A stretch of 64,000 nt of DNA from Clostridium tunisiense TJ (GTDB taxonomy: Bacteria > Bacillota > Clostridia > Clostridiales > Clostridiaceae), in contig NZ_AMQH01000006.1 of NCBI RefSeq assembly GCF_000300195.1, positions 124,001 through 188,000 of the forward strand. Reading direction: 5' to 3'. The position numbers and the translations under genes are program-made. Position 1 is the stretch's first letter. The number at the start of each line of letters is the position of its first letter. The notes under the pieces were generated by a model, which was given only the letters and a program-made list of their open reading frames with translations, was not told the DNA's origin and did no database searches. Shown here one piece after another: positions 54,700 to 63,637 of the stretch.

Positions 54700-55332
54700 T
54701 TAAATATATTTATTAACTAAATAAGGTTCAACAATTATATTTCCATTCTTAATTCTTGCAAGTTCAGGATATTGCGGTCTAGTATTATCCTCAGGCGATC
54801 TTGTTATTATGTTAGCTATTTGAAGAATCTGAGGTTGTAAAGAAAAACCTGCAACGAAAGCCTTTTCATTACCATTACTCCCTGCATGAATAGCACCCTT
54901 AATACTTCCTAAAACAATAATATTTCCTGCGGCATAAACTTCTGCACCAGGATTTATATCTCCTATTACAACTAAATTCCCTGAGTACTCGTATCTCTGT
55001 CCACTTCTAATAGTCTTCCTTACAAATTTTGTTCTACCTTCGCTTACTCCATTGAAAAATTTATTTATTCTCTCTCCAGAATCTTGATATATGCAATCTT
55101 TTATTCCAAAATCATCAAAAAGAATTTCCTTAATCCTAATCTGATCTCGTTCATCAATTTGCTTCATATCCGTAGTAATATTTAGAGTAGCTCCTTTATA
55201 AAACCTTTTTGCAGGAGACAACTTTTTTACAAGAGCATTAATTACTTCCTCAGTATTCTTAAATCTATTAGCATCAATTACTATATTTAAACCTTCCTTA
55301 TTTCCTTTAAACACTATTTTATTATCTTGCAT
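54700..55332 (-). CDS. minC: Septum site-determining protein MinC
   Basis: MinC blocks FtsZ assembly away from midcell. The 210-aa protein has an N-terminal FtsZ-interacting domain and a C-terminal right-handed beta-helix (GDINPGAEVYAAGNIIVLGS, GAIHAGSNG) that binds MinD. I start at MQDNKIVFKGN, with GGAGGT seven bases upstream. It follows the pbp2 terminator, so minCDE is probably a separate transcript. Confidence 0.94.
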   Translation of the reverse strand: MQDNKIVFKGNKEGLNIVIDANRFKNTEEVINALVKKLSPAKRFYKGATLNITTDMKQIDERDQIRIKEILFDDFGIKDCIYQDSGERINKFFNGVSEGRTKFVRKTIRSGQRYEYSGNLVVIGDINPGAEVYAAGNIIVLGSIKGAIHAGSNGNEKAFVAGFSLQPQILQIANIITRSPEDNTRPQYPELARIKNGNIIVEPYLVNKYI

Positions 55333-55536
55333 ATGTAACCTCCACATACTGAGATACTTTTACTATTTCAACGCACGTTATTAAAATCCTTCTAATTATT
55401 ACAGAAAAATCAATATTATTTAAAAATATCATACTATTACTATAATTCTCGTAGTAAATCATTAAATAATTAGCTTTTTTTCTAATTACACTGAATTAAT
55501 TTTTATAGAGTAATTTTCTTTTTATGGAAATAGAAA

Positions 55537-55581
55537 AATAACAAGTTTAATTATTCTAAGTAGAAAATTAAACTTGTTATT
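55537..55581 (-). terminator. Terminator of the mreBCD-pbp2 operon
   Basis: AATAACAAGTTTAATT / AATTAAACTTGTTATT is a perfect 16-bp stem with a 13-nt loop, 15 bp after the pbp2 stop. Confidence 0.8.
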
Positions 55582-55595
55582 AAAAGTGTGTTACT

Positions 55596-58571
55596 CTAGT
55601 TTCCCCGGGAATTGTTTGTTGTGTTGTTTGCTGGATTATTTGAAGTATTATTTGGTGTATTACCTGTAGTGTTATTTGTTGTGCTTTCACCGTTTGTACT
55701 TTCACCTTTTTTGCTTTGATCTATTACATTTCCAGCATTATCAACTGTTTCATCCCTGTTGTACATAAACTTATAGGCAGGATTTTGTGCTTTTATTTTA
55801 TCTCTAAAATATTCTTCAAATACGGCTCTTGCTACTGGTGCTCCGTATCCTCCACTGCCTCCATCGAAAATTACAACACAAGTAACAATCTCTGGATTAT
55901 CATAAGGAGCAAATCCTAAATAGGTTCCATAAGCAGTTCTATCAATAGCTTCTTCAACTACAACATTTACGTTGGCAGAACCAGTCTTACCTCCATTTTC
56001 TATTGGAAATCCTCTGAAAGCATTTACAGCAGTACCATTATCTCCCGATGTAACGTCTTTCATACCTTTTTTAATAGTAGCAAGATATTTCTCTTCTATA
56101 TCCACATGCTCCATAAGTTTAGGTTTAAACTCTGTAGTTTCTCCAGTAACAGGGTCTATTACCTTATTAACGAGCTGCAACTCATATCTATTGCCACCAT
56201 TTACTAGAGTTGCCATATAACTTGCCAACTGAAGGGGGGTAAAGAAATTCATTCCTTGCCCTATGGATGCATTATAAGCATTTGCTGCAGAGCTAATAAA
56301 TGTTCTTGCATCATTAGTGGAGAAAATTATGGCTAATATTATTCCCTCTATATCATCTTTTGTATACCCTATTGCCTTAGCTTGTGGTGAAGCATTTATA
56401 ACCTCTTTAATTAGTGGCTCCATAATTTGCCCAATTTCTTTGTCGCTACTTTTGTTTTCCTTAGTCATTTCGGCTTTAATTGCTTCGATTAAATTGTTTT
56501 TTTTCTCATTTATTTTTTTAATTTCTGCAATTTCTTTAGGTGTTCCATATTCCTTTTCCTTAACTATATTAAAAGGCTTGTATTGATTTGATTGTGCATT
56601 TAATGAGTTGGAACCCTTATTTAAAAAATCTACCAATTGATTTATATAAACACTTGATTGACTTCTTTTACTTGACTCATAGTTGTAAACTTGCCCAAAG
56701 TTTTCTGCAATTTCAATACCTGTAGTTGGCTCTAAACCACTATTAGGTGGCACTCCTAAACCAAATTTCCATGCATATTTAGCAATCATATCTAATGCTG
56801 CAGGATTTTCGCCATACTTATCATATAACCTATCTGCTACCTCATAGAAATAGTAATTGCAGGAAACCTCTAAGGCTTTGGCTACATCTATAGCTCCGTG
56901 TGAACCATGGCTCTGATTAAATTTCCAACAAGCTCCTTTATAATCCTTATACCTTTTATTATAATAGCCATTATCTAATATTTTTTCACTTGGAGTTATT
57001 ACTTCCTCTGTGAGCCCAGCTAAGGCGGTAACAGGTTTAAAAATTGATCCTGGTGGAATTAGCGATAGAGAAGCATAGTTATAAAATGGCTTTGGAAATA
57101 TATCATAAATGTCTTGTCTTATGGTAGTATTTCCTTCAATGGAAGTATCTATAGGAAACATTCTATCTAAGAGTATCTTAGCTCTCTCAGCTGCTGGAAG
57201 TCCCATTTCCTTATCTACTAATACTCCCTTTTTATTTATAAGCCCCTTTTTCGCAATGTATTCCTTACCCATTTGTTCTAAATTAGGATTAAAATACTTT
57301 TCGGATAGCTCAGGAGTTAAAAGTCCTGGCACAGTAAAGGTATTAGGATCATAACCTGGTCTGCTTACAAGTGCTAAAACTTGACCAGTTTTTGCATTTA
57401 ATACAACAGCCGCACCTCTAGTAGCATTACTTACATTACTTGTTCCCATAGTACCTTTTTTTTGCATATCCTTCATGGTATCATCCAAGGCATCTTCTGC
57501 TGCTTTTTGTATATTTTTATCTATATTTAACTGAACAGTTTTTCCTGGATAAGAATCTGCTTCTACAATAGTTTTTACTTTCCTTCCGGATTTGTTTACT
57601 TCTATAATCTCCTGTCCCTTAGTTCCCTTAAGGTAAGGTTCAAGAGCTGCCTCTAATCCTGACTTACCAACATTGTCAGTACTTATATCATAACCTTTTT
57701 CTTCAAATTTCTCCTTTTCCCAAGGATTGATTTTAGAAATATATCCTAAAAACGCTGAACCTAATTCTTTATTTGGATAAGTTCTCATAGGTTGTGTTTC
57801 AACAGCTATCCCTGGAAGACTAGCTTTACGCTGTTCAAATTCAAAGGCTGCTTCTTGGCTAAGGTCATTAGCAATAATTACAGGTTTGTAACCTGAAAAA
57901 CTTTGCATTTTTATGCTATCTTTAACTATCATATATTTTCTTTGTTCTTGAAGTGCATAGCTTTTATCTATTTTATATTCTTCTAATAGCTTATCAAAAA
58001 CCTGTTGAGCTGAAACTTTTAAAAGTTCCTCATCTATAAATTGTTGTTCTTCTTTAGTTAATTCTTCTTTTTTCTTATCTTCAAAATGTTTTCCAATTAG
58101 ATCATCCTCAATGCCTCTATCCTTTTTGAATCTAATTTCCATCCATCTTTTGCTTTCTTCATCAGTAGCTTTAAACTTAAAAACTAAATTATTATTTTCA
58201 ATTACAATTGGAAATTCATCAACCATGTAAATTTTATTGTTATCAAGAATTTTAAAAACCTCAGCCATGGTTTCAAAAAACTTATCTTTACTCTCTTCAG
58301 TTTGCGTAAACGTCAAAGAGTAGCTCTGTTTACTTGTGGCTAGCACTTCCCCCTTAGCATCAATTATGTCTCCTCTTGCTGCAACTTTAGGAACGCTTTT
58401 GCTAGCTTTTTTATTAGCTTCTTCTCTATATTCTTCTACCATGATTACTTGTAGGTAAAGCAATCTACCAATTATAGTGGTAAAAATCAGGCTCATGGCA
58501 ATAAAAAATATATTAAACCTAGAAAATTTAGTTTTATTCTTTTTATTATTTCCAACTTTTTTATTCACCAT
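55596..58571 (-). CDS. mrdA: Penicillin-binding protein 2 (elongasome transpeptidase), long form
   Basis: PBP2 cross-links peptidoglycan during side-wall growth together with RodA. The 991-aa protein has an N-terminal membrane anchor, a dimerisation domain, and the transpeptidase domain with SIFK (active serine), SCN and KTGS motifs. It is longer than E. coli PBP2 (633 aa) because of an insert of about 80 residues before SxxK, one of about 110 residues between SxN and KTG, and a Asn/Thr-rich tail of about 35 residues. It is the last gene of the mreBCD-pbp2 operon. ATG with GGAGA. Confidence 0.93.
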   Translation of the reverse strand: MVNKKVGNNKKNKTKFSRFNIFFIAMSLIFTTIIGRLLYLQVIMVEEYREEANKKASKSVPKVAARGDIIDAKGEVLATSKQSYSLTFTQTEESKDKFFETMAEVFKILDNNKIYMVDEFPIVIENNNLVFKFKATDEESKRWMEIRFKKDRGIEDDLIGKHFEDKKKEELTKEEQQFIDEELLKVSAQQVFDKLLEEYKIDKSYALQEQRKYMIVKDSIKMQSFSGYKPVIIANDLSQEAAFEFEQRKASLPGIAVETQPMRTYPNKELGSAFLGYISKINPWEKEKFEEKGYDISTDNVGKSGLEAALEPYLKGTKGQEIIEVNKSGRKVKTIVEADSYPGKTVQLNIDKNIQKAAEDALDDTMKDMQKKGTMGTSNVSNATRGAAVVLNAKTGQVLALVSRPGYDPNTFTVPGLLTPELSEKYFNPNLEQMGKEYIAKKGLINKKGVLVDKEMGLPAAERAKILLDRMFPIDTSIEGNTTIRQDIYDIFPKPFYNYASLSLIPPGSIFKPVTALAGLTEEVITPSEKILDNGYYNKRYKDYKGACWKFNQSHGSHGAIDVAKALEVSCNYYFYEVADRLYDKYGENPAALDMIAKYAWKFGLGVPPNSGLEPTTGIEIAENFGQVYNYESSKRSQSSVYINQLVDFLNKGSNSLNAQSNQYKPFNIVKEKEYGTPKEIAEIKKINEKKNNLIEAIKAEMTKENKSSDKEIGQIMEPLIKEVINASPQAKAIGYTKDDIEGIILAIIFSTNDARTFISSAANAYNASIGQGMNFFTPLQLASYMATLVNGGNRYELQLVNKVIDPVTGETTEFKPKLMEHVDIEEKYLATIKKGMKDVTSGDNGTAVNAFRGFPIENGGKTGSANVNVVVEEAIDRTAYGTYLGFAPYDNPEIVTCVVIFDGGSGGYGAPVARAVFEEYFRDKIKAQNPAYKFMYNRDETVDNAGNVIDQSKKGESTNGESTTNNTTGNTPNNTSNNPANNTTNNSRGN

Positions 58572-58578
58572 ATTATCT

Positions 58579-59073
58579 CTAGAATCTCCACTCTTTCTTT
58601 ATAATTTTTGTTTCACTAAGCTTAAAAACAAGTCTATACAAGAACACCGATACTATCATATCATATAAAGCCTTATATAGGACTATTGTTATACCAGTAG
58701 TTTTAATCCTTAGCAAAAATAAAATTCCTATCACAAATAGCCCTTTTAAGAAACTTAAAAAGAAAGTTGAAACTATTGGCACAATTGATTTATCTTTAAA
58801 TATACTCTTTCCAATTTCTGCGGCTATCAAACAAATAATCATATTACCGAGCATGTTTATTCCCATCCCACTAGAAAAGTATAAATCTTGAAAGGCTCCT
58901 GCTACAATTCCTACCACAATTCCTTCTATGGGACCATTTATAATAGCATAGGCAATCACAAATACAAGCAAAGTACTTGGGTAAATATATCTTATGGAAA
59001 GAAAAGTTATTACTGTATTATCTAAAACCGCTAATAGTAAAATTATTAGAAATAAATATATTACTTTTTTCAT
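58579..59073 (-). CDS. mreD: Rod shape-determining protein MreD
   Basis: MreD is a multi-pass membrane protein of the elongasome. The 164-aa protein has five or six hydrophobic segments (YLFLIILLLAVLDNTVITFL at the start) and the motif FQDLYFSSGMGINMLGNMI. It lies between mreC and pbp2 with gaps of only 7-9 bp. Confidence 0.93.
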   Translation of the reverse strand: MKKVIYLFLIILLLAVLDNTVITFLSIRYIYPSTLLVFVIAYAIINGPIEGIVVGIVAGAFQDLYFSSGMGINMLGNMIICLIAAEIGKSIFKDKSIVPIVSTFFLSFLKGLFVIGILFLLRIKTTGITIVLYKALYDMIVSVFLYRLVFKLSETKIIKKEWRF

Positions 59074-59082
59074 ATTATACCC

Positions 59083-59928
59083 CTAATACTTAACATCACG
59101 AGTTTCTTTAGGTACCACAATTATGAGTTGTTCTAACTTATTGAAATCAACACTAGGCTTAATTATAGCATTTTTAACTACAGCTGCTTTGTCTTCTTCA
59201 ACTTCTAAAACTTCTCCAATTTTGATACCTTTAGGGTAAACCCCTCCAAGACCTGAGGTTAATATAGTATCCCCTTTAGAAACTTGTGACTTAATTGATA
59301 ATCCAGTAATTTGAGCTAAAAATTTGTCTTCATTCCCTTTATATCCTTTAACTATTCCATCACTTTCTTGAGTACTTAATACATATCCTGCCACAGCAAT
59401 ATTTTCATTACACAAAGATTGAACTATGGCCCAATTATCACCAACTGACGTGACCTGCCCAACTAATCCTTCCCCAGTAATTGCAACCATGCCTTTTTGG
59501 ATACCTACATTTTTCCCTTTGTTAATTACATAACCGTCTAAAAAATTAGATCCACTTATACCTACAATATCACAACCAATATAGTTATATTCATTTCTTA
59601 AATCAGTAAAGTTAAGCATTCCCCTTAACCTTTGATTTTCTTGTTCAAGCAACACATTTTGAGTCGATTTATTTTCAAGCTCACTATTCTTACTTTTGAG
59701 TTCTTCATTTTCCTTTTTTATATCATTGACATTAAAAATAAAGCTTAATGAGTTTTTAACACTATTTCCTACTTTATAAAACAATCCCTGAATAGGATTT
59801 AGAGTAGCTCCTACTCCATTTTCCACTAAAGACACATTTTCCTTTTGAACAGAATAGCCAATTAAGAATAAAAAGCATACTGACAGTATAATCACTATTA
59901 CTGCCAGTTTGTTTTTAATGTTCTTCAT
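59083..59928 (-). CDS. mreC: Rod shape-determining protein MreC
   Basis: MreC spans the membrane once and links MreB to PBP2. The 281-aa protein has an N-terminal membrane segment (LAVIVIILSVCFLFLIGYS), a coiled coil (KKENEELKSKNSELENKSTQ, about residues 70-105) and the beta-barrel domain with GLVGQVTSVG and TSGLGGVYPKGIKIGEV. It starts 2 bp after mreB. Confidence 0.95.
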   Translation of the reverse strand: MKNIKNKLAVIVIILSVCFLFLIGYSVQKENVSLVENGVGATLNPIQGLFYKVGNSVKNSLSFIFNVNDIKKENEELKSKNSELENKSTQNVLLEQENQRLRGMLNFTDLRNEYNYIGCDIVGISGSNFLDGYVINKGKNVGIQKGMVAITGEGLVGQVTSVGDNWAIVQSLCNENIAVAGYVLSTQESDGIVKGYKGNEDKFLAQITGLSIKSQVSKGDTILTSGLGGVYPKGIKIGEVLEVEEDKAAVVKNAIIKPSVDFNKLEQLIIVVPKETRDVKY

Positions 59929-59930
59929 TT

Positions 59931-60941
59931 TTATCTTCTCTTACTCATCACATCTACGTTGTCTAAGGCTTTACCAGCCCCTATAGCCACACAATCAAGT
60001 GGGATTTCAGCTATGTTAACAGGCATATGTGTTTCGTGGTTAATTAATTTATCTAATCCTTTTAGAAGAGCTCCGCCTCCAGTTAGCATGATACCTTTAT
60101 CCATAATATCTGCTGCTAGTTCTGGTGGTGTTTTTTCAAGGGTAGTTTTAATGGAATCTATAATAGCCGCTATAGGCTCACTTAGTGCTTCTCTTACTTC
60201 TGATTCAGTTATTTCTATAACCTTTGGAAGACCTGTAACTAAATCTCTTCCCCTAATTTCCATTGTATTATCTGGTTCACCTAAGTCAAAAGCTGAACCC
60301 AACTCTATTTTTATAGCTTCTGATGTTCTTTCACCAATCATTAGGTTATATTGTTTTTTAATATATGCAATAATAGAAGTATCAAGTTCATCACCTGCTA
60401 CTCTTAAAGATTTACTAGTTACAATTCCTCCAAGAGATATAATTGCAACTTCTGTAGTTCCCCCGCCAATATCTACTACCATACTTCCTGTAGGTTCATT
60501 AACTGGAAGACCTGCTCCTATAGCTGCTGCCATTGGCTCTTCCATTAAGAATGCCTCTCTTGCACCTGCACTTTTTGTAGCCTCTTCGATAGCTCTTTTT
60601 TCTACTTCAGTTACTCCTGATGGGAAACATACTACTATTCTAGGACTTTTAAATGCATTTTTAGCCCCAACTTTATCTATAAAATGTCTTAACATCTTTT
60701 CAGTAACATCAAAATCAGCAATAACTCCATCTTTCATTGGTCTAATGGCTACGATGTTCCCTGGCGTTCTACCAATCATCTGTTTAGCTTCATTACCCAC
60801 TGCAAGAACTTTTCCTGTATTTTTATTTATTGCCACCACCGAAGGTTCTCTAAGCACTATACCTTTTCCTTTAACATAAACTAATGTATTAGCTGTTCCT
60901 AAATCTATTCCCATATCTCTTGACTTTGCAAATAATCCCAT
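59931..60941 (-). CDS. mreB: Actin-like rod shape protein MreB
   Basis: MreB forms membrane filaments that direct side-wall synthesis. The 336-aa protein has the actin-fold phosphate motifs ([38 protein letters not shown]). I start at [15 protein letters not shown], eight bases after AAGGAG; an upstream extension of ten codons would overlap radC's end and lacks a ribosome-binding site. The family name could also be Mbl, but first position in mreBCD argues for MreB. Confidence 0.96.
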   Translation of the reverse strand: MGLFAKSRDMGIDLGTANTLVYVKGKGIVLREPSVVAINKNTGKVLAVGNEAKQMIGRTPGNIVAIRPMKDGVIADFDVTEKMLRHFIDKVGAKNAFKSPRIVVCFPSGVTEVEKRAIEEATKSAGAREAFLMEEPMAAAIGAGLPVNEPTGSMVVDIGGGTTEVAIISLGGIVTSKSLRVAGDELDTSIIAYIKKQYNLMIGERTSEAIKIELGSAFDLGEPDNTMEIRGRDLVTGLPKVIEITESEVREALSEPIAAIIDSIKTTLEKTPPELAADIMDKGIMLTGGGALLKGLDKLINHETHMPVNIAEIPLDCVAIGAGKALDNVDVMSKRR

Positions 60942-60960
60942 AAAAAAATTCTCCTTCCTA

Positions 60961-61647
60961 TTATAAGACACCTTTTTCTTTTAAACTAACATAGATGCCA
61001 TTCCCAATTATAATGTGATCTAAAACCTCTATTCCAATGAGTTTTCCACACTCTTTTAGCCTACTAGTAATACCTATATCTTCCTTACTAGGAGTTGGAT
61101 CTCCTGAAGGATGATTGTGACAAACTATGATTGAAGCACTACTACATTTAATTGCTTCAATGAATACTTCTCTTGGATGAACTATTGAGCTATTTAAACT
61201 ACCTACAGATATATCTACAGACTTTATTATCACATTTTTAGTGTTAAGCATGATAAGCTTTAGATATTCTTTCTTTAAATATCTCATGTCTTCCATCACA
61301 TAATCTACAATGTCCTTTGGTTGTTTAATTTTAATATCTTCTCCTGACTTAAAAGACTTAAAACGTCTCGAAAGCTCTGAAAGAGCTATGAGTTGAGTAG
61401 CCTTAGCTTCTCCAATACCTTTTAAATCTTGAAGGTCCTGTATATTAGAACTTAACAATCCATTTATGCCTCCACATTGAGAAAGTATTCGATTGCTTAA
61501 ATTTAAAATATTCTCAGATTTGCTTCCTGTCCTTAATATTATGGCTAAAAGCTCACCATTTGATAAGCTATCAGCACCATATCTTAACATCTTTTCTCTT
61601 GGTCTTTCATTTTTTGGTAAATCCATAAGTTTAATTTTTTCTTCCAT
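60961..61647 (-). CDS. radC: RadC family JAB-domain protein
   Basis: The 228-aa protein has an N-terminal HhH region ([15 protein letters not shown]) and a JAB/MPN metal-binding domain with [15 protein letters not shown]. RadC was once linked to DNA repair, but its function is not settled; JAB proteins bind zinc. The maf-radC-mreB order is conserved in Firmicutes. Confidence 0.94.
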   Translation of the reverse strand: MEEKIKLMDLPKNERPREKMLRYGADSLSNGELLAIILRTGSKSENILNLSNRILSQCGGINGLLSSNIQDLQDLKGIGEAKATQLIALSELSRRFKSFKSGEDIKIKQPKDIVDYVMEDMRYLKKEYLKLIMLNTKNVIIKSVDISVGSLNSSIVHPREVFIEAIKCSSASIIVCHNHPSGDPTPSKEDIGITSRLKECGKLIGIEVLDHIIIGNGIYVSLKEKGVL

Positions 61648-61659
61648 TTTAAAACTCCT

Positions 61660-62235
61660 TTAAAGATTTACCCCCATCTCCTTAAGCATTAAATATAATT
61701 TATTTATAGACAATCCCACTACGTTGTAATAGCATCCATTTATTCTTTCAACAAAGATAGCTCCATTATCTTGTATGCCATAGGCTCCAGCTTTATCAAA
61801 AGGCTCTCCTGATTTTATGTATTCACTAATGATTTCATCGTTAAGTTCCATAAATTTCACTTCTGTGCAAATACAGCTTTTTTTCACTTCCCTAGTGATA
61901 TTATTTATTATAACAATACTAGAATAAACATAATGGACATTATTGCTCAGCATTCTCAGCATAGAAAAAGCTTCTTTTTCATCTTTGGGCTTTCCTAGCA
62001 CTTTGCCATTATAAAATACAATAGTGTCACACCCAATAACTAGTGCTTCACCATTTACTTGTTCTAATACATCATTTACTTTTTCTTCAGCTAATATACA
62101 AACATAATCACAGGGATTTCCATGAAATTTCACAGTACTTTCATCGAAATTACTTGCTAAAACCTGAAAATTTTTAGTTAACTTCCCTAAAAGTTGTTGT
62201 CTTCTTGGAGATGCTGATGCCAATACAATATTCAT
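61660..62235 (-). CDS. maf: Maf family nucleotide pyrophosphatase
   Basis: Maf hydrolyses non-canonical or canonical nucleoside triphosphates (dTTP/UTP for the Firmicute type) and is linked to septum inhibition. The 191-aa protein starts MNIVLASASPRRQQLLG with the SxSPRR motif, and has the conserved SGEPFDKAGAYGIQ and GCYYNVVGLS. It follows the DUF4321 gene by 10 bp. Confidence 0.94.
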   Translation of the reverse strand: MNIVLASASPRRQQLLGKLTKNFQVLASNFDESTVKFHGNPCDYVCILAEEKVNDVLEQVNGEALVIGCDTIVFYNGKVLGKPKDEKEAFSMLRMLSNNVHYVYSSIVIINNITREVKKSCICTEVKFMELNDEIISEYIKSGEPFDKAGAYGIQDNGAIFVERINGCYYNVVGLSINKLYLMLKEMGVNL

Positions 62236-62245
62236 AGTCTCACTC

Positions 62246-62506
62246 CTATAGTTTTCTAAATAATATTATTGCCAAAACTATACCAATAATAGACATAAAA
62301 TTAATATTAAAGTTAAATCCGAAAGCTAATTCTATAACTTTTAAATCTAATAGTAAAGGACTTTTAAGCCCTATGGAATAAGCCTTTCCTAAGAAATTCA
62401 GTCCACTAAAATTGTTTGCTAAAATTTCCCCAATAAAACTTCCTGAAATGGCTCCCAATAATATACCAAAAACATACTCTTTGGCTTTTATATCTCCATT
62501 TCTCAT
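62246..62506 (-). CDS. DUF4321 small membrane protein
   Basis: This 86-aa protein has two or three hydrophobic segments (EYVFGILLGAISGSFIGEIL, MSIIGIVLAIILFR) and matches the DUF4321 pattern found beside maf-radC-mreB in clostridia. The function is unknown. ATG with GGGGGA upstream. It is the first gene of the maf-radC-mreBCD run. Confidence 0.8.
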   Translation of the reverse strand: MRNGDIKAKEYVFGILLGAISGSFIGEILANNFSGLNFLGKAYSIGLKSPLLLDLKVIELAFGFNFNINFMSIIGIVLAIILFRKL

Positions 62507-62652
62507 TGCATATCCCCCATTTTAAAATTGAAATACATATACATTTTTATCTTATATAGTTTAACACTTAACATTTGCATATACAAGGCTATAACTTATT
62601 TTTTAAAAATTTTTTATTATTTTGTTATTTATTAGTAATTTTTGTATTAATT

Positions 62653-62693
62653 TATTTTACATTAATACTTTTATTAGCAACATATGTAAAATA
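62653..62693. repeat. 10-bp inverted repeat upstream of the DUF4321 gene
   Basis: TATTTTACAT and ATGTAAAATA are separated by 21 nt in otherwise featureless AT-rich DNA. It may be an operator or chance in AT-rich sequence. Confidence 0.3.
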
Positions 62694-62735
62694 ACGCTAA
62701 ACTTAATTTATGTTTTTTAAATTACTTTGAAAAAA

Positions 62736-62766
62736 TATAAAAAGTGTTCATAACTGAACACTTTCT
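62736..62766 (-). terminator. Terminator of the SPOR-domain gene
   Basis: AAAGTGTTCA / TGAACACTTT with a 4-nt loop, followed by TTATATTTTTTC on the minus strand, 13 bp after the stop. Confidence 0.9.
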
Positions 62767-62778
62767 TAATTCCTCATA

Positions 62779-63486
62779 TTATTTCTTAAATTGTTTTATT
62801 TTATCATAAGTAATACTTATGATTTCAGAAACTTTTGTTTTATCTACTTCTTCTGGCAACCCTTTAATATACTCCTTTAACTCAACAACATCCTTATAGT
62901 GTTTTTTATCTTCTTCTATGGCCTGTAAAGAACTTGCCCAAGTTTTTAACTCATTAGTCTTAACTCCCTTTATATTCTGTTCAGAGGCTTTATTAACTAT
63001 TTTGAAATTTGCTTCAATTATTTGACACAGCTCCCCTGTAGATAAGTCATCATAATATACATCAATCACCGATTTAGTAGTGTTAATCCCTTTTTCTTTA
63101 AGCATGTTATAAACAGGCTCCCACTGTTCTTTAGAGTATACTCCAAAATACACCCTGAATAACTCTCCCTCTTGCACGATAAAGGGACTTCCTAAAGGTT
63201 CTACAGTCTTTCTTAAAGCTTCTGCATTTTCTTTTACTTTAAATACTCCGCACTGCAATAAATAAAACTGATGATTTGGCTCTCCTTTATTTTCACCTTG
63301 TTCTTTATTTGTCTTTTCATTACTTTCAACTGTCTTTGCATCTAGTTTACCTTCAGAACCTTTATTAAACATAAAGGATAAGCCTGTCCCTAAAAGTAAT
63401 GCCGTTAAAAGAGTTATAACTAAATATAAAAAGAAACTCCCCTTACTCTTCCGCTTTTGCTTTATATTATATCTTGTGTACTTCAT
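62779..63486 (-). CDS. SPOR-domain membrane protein
   Basis: The 235-aa protein has a basic cytoplasmic N-terminus, one membrane segment (FFLYLVITLLTALLLGTGLSF), a charged linker, and a domain resembling SPOR (residues about 72-145: FYLLQCGVFKVKENAEALRK and VQEGELFRVYFGVYSK). SPOR domains bind denuded glycan at division septa. The C-terminal half is helical and unassigned. A role in cell division or sporulation is inferred only from the domain. It has its own promoter and terminator. Confidence 0.8.
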   Translation of the reverse strand: MKYTRYNIKQKRKSKGSFFLYLVITLLTALLLGTGLSFMFNKGSEGKLDAKTVESNEKTNKEQGENKGEPNHQFYLLQCGVFKVKENAEALRKTVEPLGSPFIVQEGELFRVYFGVYSKEQWEPVYNMLKEKGINTTKSVIDVYYDDLSTGELCQIIEANFKIVNKASEQNIKGVKTNELKTWASSLQAIEEDKKHYKDVVELKEYIKGLPEEVDKTKVSEIISITYDKIKQFKK

Positions 63487-63548
63487 TTTATCACCCCAAC
63501 CTTTTAATCAAATTACAAAGGATTTATTGTAATTCTATAATAATCTTT

Positions 63549-63554
63549 ATTATA
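63549..63554 (-). promoter_or_regulatory. -10 box of the SPOR-domain gene
   Basis: A perfect TATAAT on the minus strand lies about 65 bp upstream of the ATG. The -35 (TTTTAT at 17 bp) is weak. Confidence 0.45.
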
Positions 63555-63603
63555 CTAGCTAAAATTTTATGATAAAAACTCTTCGACATAGTTTTTAAAA
63601 AAA

Positions 63604-63631
63604 TAAGTAGAGGTTTGTTTTCCTCTACTTA
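63604..63631 (-). terminator. Terminator of the right-edge gene
   Basis: TAAGTAGAGG / CCTCTACTTA with an 8-nt loop is followed by TTTTTTT on the minus strand, seven bases after the stop codon. Confidence 0.9.
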
Positions 63632-63637
63632 ACATTC

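Noticed and set aside
59959..60879. A 306-codon open frame on the plus strand opposite mreB
   Set aside because: It is exactly antisense to mreB, rich in Ser/Pro/Ile as expected for a mirrored coding frame, and has no ribosome-binding site. mreB is certain.
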